Positions 10,333 through 22,200 of a stretch of 35,852 nt of DNA are shown here, one piece after another. Numbering within the stretch: the stretch's first letter is position 1; every line of letters starts with the position of its first letter. Source of the stretch: Guillardia theta CCMP2712. Taxonomy: Eukaryota > Cryptophyceae > Pyrenomonadales > Geminigeraceae. The notes beneath the pieces were generated by a model. It saw only the letters and a list, made by a program, of their open reading frames with translations. It made no database searches and was not told where the DNA came from. The stretch spans positions 57,783 through 93,634 of the forward strand of contig NW_005434486.1 in NCBI RefSeq assembly GCF_000315625.1. The letters run 5' to 3'. Both the position numbers and the translations under genes were made by a program.

Positions 10333-12062
10333 TCATAGCAGGTCTCTTCTTCGAAAGCCGACAAGGAAAGCAGCAAGGAGGATGAACAATGCAATGCAAC
10401 CCAGCATTCTCCTCATCATGCTCTTCTGCCATGACTGTTGGACCAGGTACAAGGATCCCTTGGGAGTTGTGTCCACTGACATCTTCCGGAGGGAGAGGCC
10501 TCTCCTCGACAGCAGGGCTCCACCTGGGAGGGGGGACGTGAGAAAACAGGAAGGCAGGAGATCTAGTTTCAGCACCTTTCACCAGCGCGCACATCCATGC
10601 ATCCCTCTCCTCGGGCGACAAACAGACAAACTGTACTGCCTCTGAGACGACGGATTCATCCTCCGCGGCCATGAGCTGCAGGAGGCAAGGGTTCTCTGTC
10701 TGCATGCTAACCTCCATGTCCTCGAGGACAAGGCTGCCGATATCCCGAGAGAAGTCGCTGCCCGCAAAGATCTTCATCCTCCCACTCGAGACCCTGCAGA
10801 AGACGTCCAGGCCCTTCTCCTCCATCTCATCCTTAAGCTCAAGGTGACCCTCAAAGTAGACATCGCTCGTGGAGGAGGAGGAGAGCCGTCGGATGAAGTC
10901 CTCGTTCCATGAAAGGTACTCCCTGTTCCCCGTGAGCAGCTCAGACGCTGTCGGAAGCCCTTCGTCCATCCCTTCGCACCATGACGACGACTTGGGCAGC
11001 TTCTCCAACTGGATTGCCGGATACTGCGGGCACTGCTTCATAGGGCTGAGGCTCTTCCTGATTCTCGCCTTCCTCACGACCACCACAGGCTCCAAGTTCG
11101 CCAAGAGCCTGCAGCCAAGTCAGGAGGAGGAAGAAGAACATGGAGAGGGAGGGAGAGAGGGAGGAAGAGAGGGAGGAGGAGAAGGAGGAGAAGAGAGGGA
11201 GGAGAGGGAGGAGAAGAAAAGGTTTGCTAGTCACCGATGTGCTTCCCGGTGTCCAACAACAGCAAGGAAGTTGCTGACACTGAGCTCGAAGCATCTACAG
11301 GTCTCCATGGCCACGACATCGCAAGATCTCTGAACTTCCGAAGCATCATGAAGACGTGACACCCTGTCTTTCACTATCCTCCTGCACGTCGCTAGAAATG
11401 TCATCTCCCCAAAGCACGATCCTGTCTCCAACTCCTCCAGTATAGTATCATCGTTCATGGCTGCTGCTTTGCCAGAGTCGAGGAAGTACTGAGAGCAGAG
11501 TCACAACAAGGCAAAAGTCGGTCACATCAAGTTACCATCGTTGTTCCTATCGTCCCCTTCTTGATGATCTTTTCTCCCTCTTGGAAGGACTTCACTTTCA
11601 TCACTTCTATACACGCGCACACATTGTAGGTCGACATTGATCGGAACAGAGTGAATTGCCTTCATGGTCGAAAAACGCAACAAGTCAAATAACATTCTTT
11701 CCCGCAGAAAACAGAGCATACCTCCAGCTCGCCTTCCACAGCACCGGCTGCATCAAACTTGACAGGGTGCTCGGGGACTGCCTCCCTTCCTCGCTCTTCA
11801 CGCCATACTTGCGACCTGCAACCCTTCAGTCGAAGCCGCCATTAAACTAGGATCATCAACCTTCGTCGAACGAATGCGAGAACCACTGACGGGAGCTGCT
11901 TCCCCCCTTGGAGGCTGCATTCTTCGGAGACAGTCTTCGCGACTTGACAAGTCTAGCAGGGGCCTTTGGTTCCACAATGGATGACTCCCTCTCCTTCTCC
12001 CACTGCGTCAGCTCCATCTCAAGCGTTGGGGTGCTGATCATGCCCATAATTTTGTGACACAA
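10333..12062 (-). CDS. Cyclic-nucleotide-binding domain + PH domain protein with C-terminal membrane anchor
   Basis: Six exons join without a frame break: 12062-11861, 11815-11722, 11659-11536, 11488-11235, 11108-10576 and 10523-10333 (465 residues; the 5' end may be incomplete). A basic, Ser-rich start (RLVKSRRLSPK) is followed by a cNMP-binding fold: LFRSM, VMKVKSFQEGEKIIKKGT, ILEELETGSCFGEMTFL, then a helix-rich end. FGEM fits the phosphate-binding cassette, but the usual RxA arginine after it is not clear, so ligand binding is unproven. The fifth exon reads as a PH domain (VYFEGHLELKDEM ... LSPEERDAWMCALVKG, with the conserved C-terminal Trp). The last exon ends in a hydrophobic segment (MLGCIALFILLAAFLVGF) followed by RRRDLL, a tail-anchor-like end. 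Reading through the last intron (10524-10575, long pyrimidine tract) would instead end at 10307 without a membrane segment. Confidence 0.72.
11109..11234 (-). repeat. Purine/pyrimidine low-complexity intron in the cNMP-PH gene
   Basis: On the plus strand about 11120-11215 is GGAGGA/GGGAGA repeats. On the coding strand it is a CTCCT tract between a GTGACT donor and a GGCTGCAG acceptor. It is a phase-2 intron that joins GHREAHR to LLANLEP. Confidence 0.7.
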
Positions 12063-13615
12063 CTGCAAACGAAACAGTTTCAGCCCAGTTGTTGGAGTCG
12101 ATAGCTTTGAAATAAGTTGGAAATGCAAAAACTGCACCTCCTTTCATATTTACACACCTTCACTTCTCGTTTCTCACCCTGATCACCCTGACACCATCTT
12201 CTGAAATCCCAATCATCCCAAACCATTATCGGAATCATCCTCTACTTGCTCTATTCCTAGGCTTTATCGAACAAGCGGTGTTCATGGCGTCGATCTCCCT
12301 CTCATAGACTCCTTCGTCTCTTCACAACCCTCCTCTCCTCTAGCTTCAACTGCAAAGATTTCGTCACTGTATTTCCCACATCCTTGCATTCTGCCGAAGT
12401 GATACTTGCTCTTCACAACATAAAGTTCGATCCCAATCATACTCATCTCATCTCATCTCATCTTCCCAACACTTTCCGCGCTGCATCGTGCGGAAATATA
12501 CTACACAAGTCCCTTCTTTATCGATGGGGGTGGGGTGTCAGAGTGGTAGGGTCCCAAAAGGGTAAAACGGTGATATTGGACGAAATAAAGGGGGTAGGGT
12601 ACACCCCAGGGAAAATCTTGATCTCGATTCACCGGATACATTGAAACAAGACGGGTGGTAGGTGAACCTAAATGATTCCACATCTAAAAGGGGTGGGTAT
12701 ATTTTGCTAAATGGACTGGTGGGTATGAGATATGCGCACAATGGTACCCCTAGTCAGTCAGACCACCCTCATCTTGGAAACAACAACGACACCGGTGGTC
12801 GCATAACCCCACCATACTTTCTTTTTCGACCGGACTCTTAAGTTTAAAAACACATGTACAACATAAAATGTTGTATAGAGCTACTACCCCACCAGCCGGC
12901 TGTACAGAATATGGTAAATGACCGGTGTATTGATGTGAAGAATTGTTTCAATAACAGGTGGGTGGGATTTTTACAAGGGGTCCTTTGGGTTGATGAATCT
13001 TGATTTTGAAAAAGATCTTTATGGATTGACCAAAACCTTTTACAACCAATAAGACAATGTATGAAGAAGTTATAAACTTTTAAGTTGTGTGAAGCATACA
13101 TTTCCAAAGAAGTTGCTGACATATCCAAACGAGCTCCGTGACCAGGATCCCTAGTATCCCTTGGTCTGCCTGGAACGGGTACAGTACGTACCCCTACCTC
13201 CTCATTTCCGTATGACTACCACACCCCTTCTCGTCAGCGATTCACCTTCTTCGCATCCCGATTCCTCGTGTGATCCCACCACCCCATACTTCCTCACCGA
13301 CTACCCCCACCCCTTGGTCCTCGCACCGGTTCACTCTTGCTCACGGAGGCCACTCCGGAGAGGGGGGAATGGCTGTCACGAACCCCTCGAGCCCCACCCC
13401 TGTTTCCATCTAGTATCTTGTATCCAACCGGACCAGTACCCCCCAATTAACCTTCTAGCACCCACCTCAACTTGCGCGATTCAAGAAAGGAAGCGATTCG
13501 ACTGGCTCTCAAGTATTTTCAATTTTCATGGTACCGGTGGCTGATATTTACTATTTCATTGAGGGTAGGGGTGGTGATCGAAGTTTCAAAGTTAGGGTCT
13601 ATTCGACCTGTAAAA
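12063..13615. other. Gene-poor region with G-tract islands
   Basis: No gene is supported. Near the left edge lie possible 5' exons of the cNMP-PH gene, unresolved. A short CATCT microsatellite is at about 12445-12465. From about 12525 the strand carries many G-tracts followed by TA, such as GGGGTAGGGTACACCC and GGGGTGGGTAT; from about 12780 the C-rich complement becomes frequent (ACCCCACC, CCCCACCCC). Open frames here are short and mutually incompatible. Confidence 0.5.
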
Positions 13616-15566
13616 CCTGAAAGTTTCAGCCAGTCCGGGCCGGCCCGACCGTCGACTCGGATGACTGACGGTCGGACGGTGACCGTCGGACTGTCGAGGG
13701 CCCGGCAGCCACTCCACTCAAAGTTCAAATACAGCGCCTCCGAGTCTGTTCTTCATGCCGAGTCCAGCGCTGACGATTCCTATCCTACGTGCCGTATGAC
13801 GCCGAGTGTGGATTCGGATCCGCGACTGGTAAGTTCAACTTCCGATGTGACTGGCCCTCGGGCACGGACCTCAGTCGGGCGAGGCCCAAGCTTAGGCTCC
13901 GAGGCTCCGATCAGGGCCCGGGGCCTCAACCACTGCGACCACCGGCGTCGAGCTCTCAGACTAGGCTGCCGCTGATGAGGGTCCGACCGGGATGAGGGTT
14001 AAGTTGACTCGGGTGTGACTCTCGTCAAGTTTGCCGCGGCGAGGCTTGTCTGCGACGATTGTCGAGGCGATTCGAACTTGTTCGCCCGAAGGCTACCTCA
14101 GCTTTCCTTTGCTTGGGAGAGAAATCGGATCCTAGTCAGCTTGAAGGGATCTGAGACGGCTTCGAGTGAGCACGGTCCACGACGGAGGAGAAGTCATGTT
14201 CTAGAAGGTTCGCTAAGGACGTTACTTTCGAGTACTTGAGAGCCCGGATTTCCGATCTTGCCGAGGAGCTTAGCAGAGTAGCCAGGCAAGCATACAAGGT
14301 GAGGCCAGGAAAGTTGTTCTCAACAGCTTGCCAATACACTGACTTTGCATGAAGTAGCGCAAACATGGCGAGTCGAGTTTGGGATCGGCCACTGGGGATG
14401 TAAAGAAGGAACTTCCTTCTGCTCAATCAGCTCAAGACCTTGTCTCACTCGGTTCTGTTAGACGTTTCATCCCCTGTGTTTTGTTACGAGGAATGCTAGG
14501 AAGCTGGAAGATTCAAGACTGATAGACTCAAGGAGCCTCCCGTGTCGTGAGAGGAAAGAACACGATGGTCTGAATGAAATGTCAACTTGTACTGAGAGAA
14601 GTTAAGCCAGACCAACTGAGTGAGGGACCCTGCCTGTCGTAATGACTTGTCTTGACTGCGATCTGCCATCTGTCAGAGCTCATAGGTACCGAGCCCGGGT
14701 TTACTGGAAAGAAAGGACAGTTGGCTGTCGCGTACTCGTGTTTGAAACTGACTTCTCCTGGATACCTCAGGACACTCTACCCCAGTGTGAATCTGCTGAC
14801 AAGGACCCCTCTAGAGGTCTTTGTTGCAGGAACCGTGTTCCCGTGGTGGCTTACAAGCGGACTGAGAGGACGGGTGAGTCTTGTGTTGTACAACCAGTTG
14901 GAAGTAGCCTGCTGGCATGCGAGGACGGGGTTCTCTTCCCTGCAGGAGACCAAAAGGTTTCCTCTCGAAGGGCTGACGAGATGTTCAACATCGAAGGAGG
15001 AGAGCTTATCAACTTCCAAGGAGAGAACACCCCTGCTTGCTTCAGCCAAGACACGGGTACTCCTGTCTCCTCCTTCGAAGAGTAACAAGATCATTCTCGT
15101 CAGAACCAGGGTCTTCTTACCCTTACGCGTGTGAGCCACGTCTGTTTGTGCCACACCAGTTTGCGTGGGTTTGTTTTGTTTGTTGTGTGAGAATAAAGAG
15201 AGATTGATCTTTGTTGTATTCTGGACTCATACCGGACGCCCCTTGGACGTAGCGTAGGGAAATAGGATGACGATGCAGATTCCTGCAGTGGTGCTGCTGA
15301 TCTGATGAGAGTGTGTGCTTAATAAACAGTGATCCTAAGATCATCTGAGCTCAACGTCTTACGCAAGGTTGTGTATACAACAATCTTTCTGCTGTCACAC
15401 TGCTTTGCTCTTAGTAGAGAAATTCTAGCGCAAGTTCTTGTTGAGCTCTGCTGAAGGTCAATCCTGTAAAGCCTCGGGGTGTGCCACCATCATGTGGACA
15501 GATCGGATCGTAGACTGTCACTGAGGCCCACAACCTCTAAGTCTGCGGCAGACAGGGAACAGACCA
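13616..15566. other. GC-rich then unclassified non-coding stretch
   Basis: About 13620-14000 is GC-rich, with dense GGGCCGGCCC, CGGTCGGACGG and GTCGGACTG runs that nearly repeat one another. Two overlapping open frames at 14642-15134 (147 and 160 codons) have no recognisable domain and no clear coding signature. About 15190-15330 holds two AATAAA-like sites (GAATAAAG, TTAATAAAC), which could mark a transcript end or a decayed repeat. I see no tRNA or rRNA gene. Confidence 0.4.
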
Positions 15567-15710
15567 AGAACAGCTAGCCTTTGGGAGAAGATCGTCTCTG
15601 AATAGAGCAAAGAACAGCTAGCCTTCGGGCGAAGATCGTCTCTGAATAGAGCAACGATCAGCTAGCCTTCGGGTGAACTTCGGATAGTCTCCGAACAGAG
15701 CATGAACGTG
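15567..15710 (+). repeat. Three-copy 44-bp tandem repeat with internal hairpin
   Basis: The unit starts AGAACAGCTAGCC and ends GAATAGAGCAA. Copy 1 begins at about 15567, copy 2 at 15611 and copy 3 at 15655. Copies 1 and 2 differ at a few bases; copy 3 is more diverged after the first 20. Copy 2 contains the palindrome CTTCGGGCGAAG, a small stem with a GG centre. There are no unique spacers, so it is not a CRISPR array. Confidence 0.85.
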
Positions 15711-16214
15711 ACTTGGCGGGTCATCAGCATCGGCTGGTTGAAACACGCGCAGGTGTTTGCCTGCCGCCCGGCATTGCGGGGATGCGAAGCTCCGTGACGT
15801 AGGGTCCTATTGTCACATAAAATGACCGGTACCCACTGACTTTGTGAGCTATTGCTGGGAGACACGGTCCGACCCAGCCCTCAGGCTATCGTATTTCATA
15901 AGTGACGACCTAATCGCAAAGTGCGATCCCCTCCTCTTCTCTTCTCAGCACACCTCCCGATGTAGGTCGGCCTCTATTCCCCGTTTTAGCTTCCCACCTG
16001 TTCCACCTGCTATCCCGCCGCCCACCTTCAACTTGAAGGCTCCGCTATCTCCTCCTCCTCTGCCTCCTCTGCCTCCTCTGCCTCCTCCTCCTCTCTTCTT
16101 CTCCCTCTCGTACTCTCTTGCTTCGCTGAAGGCTGTTGGATTAGCTTTTAACAGTGCTGCGCATCAAGTTGACTTCTGTTCTCTTTGCACCCTGTCATTC
16201 GAACTTTTAAGGGA
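15711..16214 (+). promoter_or_regulatory. Upstream region and pyrimidine-rich leader of the NACHT-WD40 gene
   Basis: The 500 bases before the NACHT-WD40 start contain no gene. About 16040-16115 is almost pure C/T (CTCCTCCTCTGCCTCCT units), likely in the promoter or 5' leader. I cannot identify a TATA box or transcription start. The role is inferred from position only. Confidence 0.35.
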
Positions 16215-19200
16215 ATGAAGCGTCCTCATGATGAGAAGCTCGGTCCATCCAAGCATCAAAAAAACGAGCCCAAATACCGCCTGGTCAACAGTGCTTGTTT
16301 GAGCACTGGAAACGTTTACAACCTAGAAAAGGATGCTGACAAGCTCGGTTTGACCAAGACCTCAGGAGATCGTTATGTGCTGAAAGGCTCGCAAGGTTTA
16401 TTCTCTGCAGTACATTTGAATGACAGGCAAATCCTTTGGGAGAGCAGTGGTCCAGTGGTGGATGCAGATGTCAAAGAGATACTGCTCTTTGCAGCAGAGC
16501 ATGATCAAGCCATTCACGTCAATACTGCGGTACATGGAGAAGAAAAAGATAGCAAATTGAATACGCAAGATCCGAACTCCTTCGAGTTTCTGATCGAAGA
16601 TTACAACAATGCTAAAGATCCAATGTTCAAGAAAGATTTTCAAGCCTCTGTGCACCCAGTTTGCGACCAGAGTCCGCCGATTGCTCCCCACGGAGCGAAC
16701 ATGATTATCAATGCCTGGTGCCATAGCGTCAGTTTCAAATTTGCTGAGAAGTTGGATCACAAATCCGGCACAATACCACTAGAACGATGGGAAACGCTAT
16801 CCATCGCAGCAAGATTGGTCAAAGCTTTGCTGTTCAAACCAAAGATTTCTTTGATGGATGATTACATCGAGGGCATCCTCGAAGGATACGTGGAGATCAA
16901 CTGTACAGCAACCGATCCAGACGATGTCAAGAGCAAAGCGATCACTTCAGCTGATCTTCTCGTTCAATTCACAGAAAGCAACCATAAAGTCCTGCTCCTT
17001 CAAGGAGCTGCAGGAAGCGGGAAGTCTACGACAGTAAAGAAGTGGACCCATCAACTTTGGGGGCAATGGACTGTAGGGTGTCCTGTACCAATCTTCCTGA
17101 TCCTCTCAAGCGGCAAACGAGTGAGAGATTATGTAAACGAGCGACTGGAGGAGCAGCTCTGTGAGGATGAATGGAGGAGATTTGTCGAATTCAACAAGTT
17201 CATGTTGGTATTGGATGGTTACGACGAGCTCGGAGAGGAAGTGAATGTCGTGAAGAAGTTCGTTGAAGAACTGCGAGGCAGTATTGAAAGCAAGGTGATC
17301 ATTACTTGCAGAAGCAACTTTCTCAAGAGCGGAGGCAAGTCCTCTACTCTTTTCTATCCAGATGACACAGGGAAGAAGTCTCTGCTTGAATTTTGGATTT
17401 GTCCCCTCAGTCTGAATCAGGCTAGATACTTTGTTGAAAGTTTTCTAAAACAAGATCGCTCATCGATGAAGAATCACTGGGACAAGGAAAAATATCGGAA
17501 TGCTTTGGATTCTAAACCAGAATTGCAGAAGCTTGCCATTACGCCTTTGGCTTTGAAACTGGTAATTTCTACCCTCCCTCGATTGTGTTCGAAGATGAAC
17601 GACTCTTCTGAAGCTTCTAAACTTACAACATTCGATCTGTACATTGAACATGCTGAAAATTGTTTTTGTCGTGAATGGTTTAAGCTGCAAAAGACAGATT
17701 TGGTCATGGAAAAAATTTTTGTCAAGGAAGCAAATTACCAGCACAAATTTTTTCAGGCTGTTCAAGCGATTTCCTTGGAAATGCTTCGCCAGGGCAAAAG
17801 CCGACTTGAATGTCAAACTTCTCAGCTACTGTTACAGAATGAGCCTTTTCTGATGTCACCTGCACTTGCTGCACAGGAGCAAGCAGGATACAGGCTGCTT
17901 TCAGAGTATCTGATACAAAAACACGTTGCATGCAAACAGCTTTCTGAGGTCATAAGTATTGAGTTTGTTCACGAAAATTTCAGAAGCTTTTTCCTTGCCA
18001 AAGACACATTTGAACGAGTGAAGTCCTACGATGCCAGTACTCAGTCGCAAATTGAAGGACTGAGCATTCGTTTGCTGAACAACGATTTGGAGACGATCAA
18101 TTTTCATGCGGTGATTGTCCAGAGTTCAGACGAGTACAAAGATAAACTGTTTGATATCATTCGTGCTTCCCGCAACGCAGAGTCCGAAGACTGTGCGACA
18201 GTAATAGCAGCAGCGAACGCAGCCACTATCCTGACGACCGCAGGAGTCTCATTTTCAGGATTAGATTTGTCTGCAGTTAAAATCTGTGGTGCTGTATTAC
18301 GGAATGGCATTTTTCATCAAACCAACTTCAAGGGAGCCAACCTGTCACGGGTCGATGCTAGCTATGCGTGTTTCTTGGAGACTGATCTAGAGGAAACGAA
18401 CATGGACGGACTGATCTTAAGCGAGTACCCGTGCTTCCTTGACGAGGCAGATGTTGAATTCAATTGTATAAGCTACTCCCCAGATGGCAAACATGTTTGC
18501 TATGGATCATCCGGAGGAGAGATATGGAAATTGGCATTTGAAGAAGGAGGAAAGCAGAGTTTGCATATGCTCGGAAACAATTTGGGAGAAAGCATACAAA
18601 AATTGGTGCATGGACAGGATGGAGAAACTCTTTGTGTTGCATCAGATCGCAGCGTTCAATTGTGGAACATCAAGAATGAGACTTGTTTGTTTACACACAG
18701 AATCTTTGACCCGGAGCTTCTTTCTAAAGACCTCAAAGACAGCATTTTAGACATAACTATCACAAATGATGTCAAATATCTCGTTGTCAGTTTGTATTCA
18801 GGTTCTGTTTGCGTTTTTAATGCAAAATCTGGTGTGCTTCATCACAAATTAGTACTAGATAATGAGATATCATGCAGTTACTGTGAAAACAATGACAACA
18901 TTCTGCATACTGCGTCTTTCAGTGGGCTCATACAGACGTGGAACTTGGAAACGGGAGTATGCATAGAGAAAAATGATAGCTTTCAGCAGGAGGGTACCAA
19001 CTTCTGGTTCAGTCCCGATGGAAGGTTTCTCGCATTCTACTCTAATGGGATGGTACATATTGGAGAAGTTGAGTCAGGACAGCTGATGCTGAAAATCCGC
19101 GGGGCCATGGAGGACATAGAAATTGTCTTCTTCGATCCTGACGGCAACAGACTTGCATGCAGGACTGACAGTAGCTCCATCGAGATCTGGGACCTGCGAC

Positions 19201-22200
19201 AAGCCTCGTGCCTTCACTCCTTCCATACCCGCGACGATCATCTCTCGGTCTTGCGCTGGAGGCCTGACGGGAAGGCTCTGGCGACGGGATGGGAGGACGG
19301 GTTGATCCAGGTGTGGGACGTGGAGACTGGGAGGTGCGTGCGGTCGCTAGAGGGGCACAGAGAAGAGGTGGAATGCATGAGCTGGGGGCCAGACGGGAAG
19401 ACACTTGTGTCAGTCTCGATTGATAGTCCCGTAAGGGTTTGGAATTTGAGCGAGGGCAGAAGTTTTAAACACTCCCATGGTCCTATCACAACAGTTAAAT
19501 GTCTTGAGTTTGCAAGCGACGGGAAAACTCTTGCAGCTGGATGCAACGATGGCACCATTCAGATATGGAATACAGAAGACGACGAGCTCCAGCAGTCCAT
19601 GAAAGGACAGTCTTCGACCACATGGAATCCGGACGGGCAGACGCTTTTATCACTTTCGCAAGGGGAGATGTCGATATGGAATTCGAGATCGGGAGAACGC
19701 AAGAAATGGTTTGATAGAACGAGCACTGATATTGTTTCGAGCATCGACTGGAGCGCAGACGGTAAAATCGTCTTCATGTGTACTGATGAACATATCTTTG
19801 AATTTTGGAATACAAAAAGAGACGAGCTCCAACGCACTTTAACAAAAGAAATCAAACAAACTCCTCAAGTGATGTGGAGTCCAGATGGCAAGAGAGTTTC
19901 TCATGTATTTGAAGACGCTTCCATCATTGATTTGTGGGATTTACAAGCCTGCACAGAGCTGCATCTGCATAACGAGGTGCATGAGGTGGCGAGAGTGTTC
20001 TTGCTCGGCTCAGACTTTACCATGATTGCTAGTTGTGTAGGGATGGACAAGAACATAAGCTTGTTGGACCTGGAAACAAAACGAACTGTTCGAGTACTGG
20101 AAGGGCATACAGCAGAGATCACATACTTTACGTTTCGAGCAGAGAGCAAGATGCTTGCCTCGGCATCTGACGACTGTACTATCCGAATATGGGACATTGA
20201 GAGCGGAAATTGTCTGAAGATACTTCAGAAAACCGCAGAGGAAGTGACATTCCTACGATTTGACGAGCTAGAGGGAGATGTTCTTGTCTCAGGATCACTC
20301 AACGGTATGATACAAGTGTGGAGAGTGGATTCAGAAGAATGTCTGCACCTTCTAGAGGGTCACAAGGATGAGATAGCTTACCTAGAAGTATCGAGAGCTG
20401 GGAAATGGATTATCTCTGAATCAAAAGATAACACCAAGAGGATCTGGGATGTAGAGAACAACACGATATTCCGCAGTATGGAAACAATTTCATCTGCTTC
20501 CTTTCTTGCCTTCGATCCTGACGGCAACAGACTTGCATGCAGGACTGACAGTAGCTCCATCGAGATCTGGGACCTGCGACAAGCCTCGTGTCTTCACTCC
20601 TTCCATACCCGCGAGGTTCTTCTCTCGGTCTTGCGCTGGAGGCCTGACGGGAAGGCTCTGGCGACGGGATGGGAGGACGGGTTGATCCAGGTGTGGGACG
20701 TGGAGACTGGGAGGTGCGTGCGGTCGCTAGAGGGGCGCAGGGACGCAGTGCAATGCATGAGCTGGGGGCCAGACGGGAAGAAACTTGCGTGTGGGTATCT
20801 GCAAGGTGACGTTCGACTTTGGGACGTTGACTCTGGTGAAGCTCAAGCGCTGGAAACAAGAATTAGAGTCGCAACTTGCTTTAAACAAGATCCTGGCAAG
20901 AAGTTAGTGGCAGCTGGATCACAGAATGGAGTTGTCAGCCTGTGGGATGTGAAGACTGGAGAGTGTAAGGAAAAGCTTCGTGGCATCGTTGAAAACTTTA
21001 TCACGTGTTTGAGTTGGCATCCCAATGGATGCTTGCTTGCTGCTGGTGATAACAAGGGTTTGATTCAAGTTTGGAACGTGGGAGAATCGACGTCAACCCC
21101 AAACGTGTTTGAGGGCCATACGGAGGAAGTGTTGATGTTGAGGTGGAGCTCCGACGGGACGAGCTTGGCATCGACAGCACACGACATGACCCTTCGAGTG
21201 TGGGAGATGTCAAGAGAAGGACACGGGCACGTCCAGGCAGTGAGCGACGCGCGAGGAGTCTGTCTCAGCTGGAGTCCTGATGGGAGGCACATCGCGTCAG
21301 GGTGGGATGACGAGGCCCTTCGGCTTTGGGAAGTTGGACCTCAAGGCATTGAGTGCAGTTTACACGAGCCTGACCTGCCTCAAATTCTCAGCTTGAGCTG
21401 GAAGGTGGACAGTGAGGTGTTTGCCTCGGCACATGGAGACACAACGATAAGAATATGGAACGCACAGTCCAAGCTTTGCTTGCGAACTTTGCTACACATA
21501 ACATCAGACGTGTCGTGCTTGAGTTGGGCACCTTGTGGAACAAAGCTTGCCTTTGCTTCAGACGAAACAAAACTCGAGGTTTGGGATGTTGAAAACGAGA
21601 GAAGTTTACATCTTCATGACAACGGACTTTCCTATGATGCGTTGGCTTGTTGGAGTATAGACGGCAAGAAAATCACGACAGCATCCAACGGAGGAATAGT
21701 GCAAGTGTGGGATGTGAAGTCAGGTCTGAGACAAGGAGCTTCGAAGATGTTCGTTCATCACGTCAGCTGCTTGAGCTGGAGCCCCGACCGAAGAACATTG
21801 GCCGTCTGTCTCCGGGACGAAGTCGTCATAGAGGTTTGGGACGTCGAACAGAATGTCTGCAAGCACGAGCTGAGAGGTGAATGGCCTTCCGAGTACTTGA
21901 GCTGGGGGTCAGCAGGCAAGATACTGATCTCGAGCTCCGAGTTGGGAGAGATCGGAGTATGGAACGTCGATTCAGGGACATGCATCAACAATATCGATAC
22001 AAAGCTGATGATCAACTGCATCTGTTGTAGACCAGACGGAAAGATGGTTGTAATAGGATCACAAGATGCCATCTTACAGACATGGAAGACACGATCTGGT
22101 CAGCATGTTCAGACGATACAGTTTCACACTGAAAAGATCGAGGTGAAAAGCATGAGCTGGGGGCGCGATGAGAGCATTCTTGCCGTGGCAAGTTCACAAG

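Noticed and set aside
14642-15134. Two overlapping frames of 147 and 160 codons
   Set aside because: No recognisable domain, no consistent splice signals, and both frames are open over the same stretch with opposing minus-strand frames, so chance is likely.
15567-15710. Possible CRISPR array
   Set aside because: Copies are directly adjacent without unique spacers, and the genome is eukaryotic.
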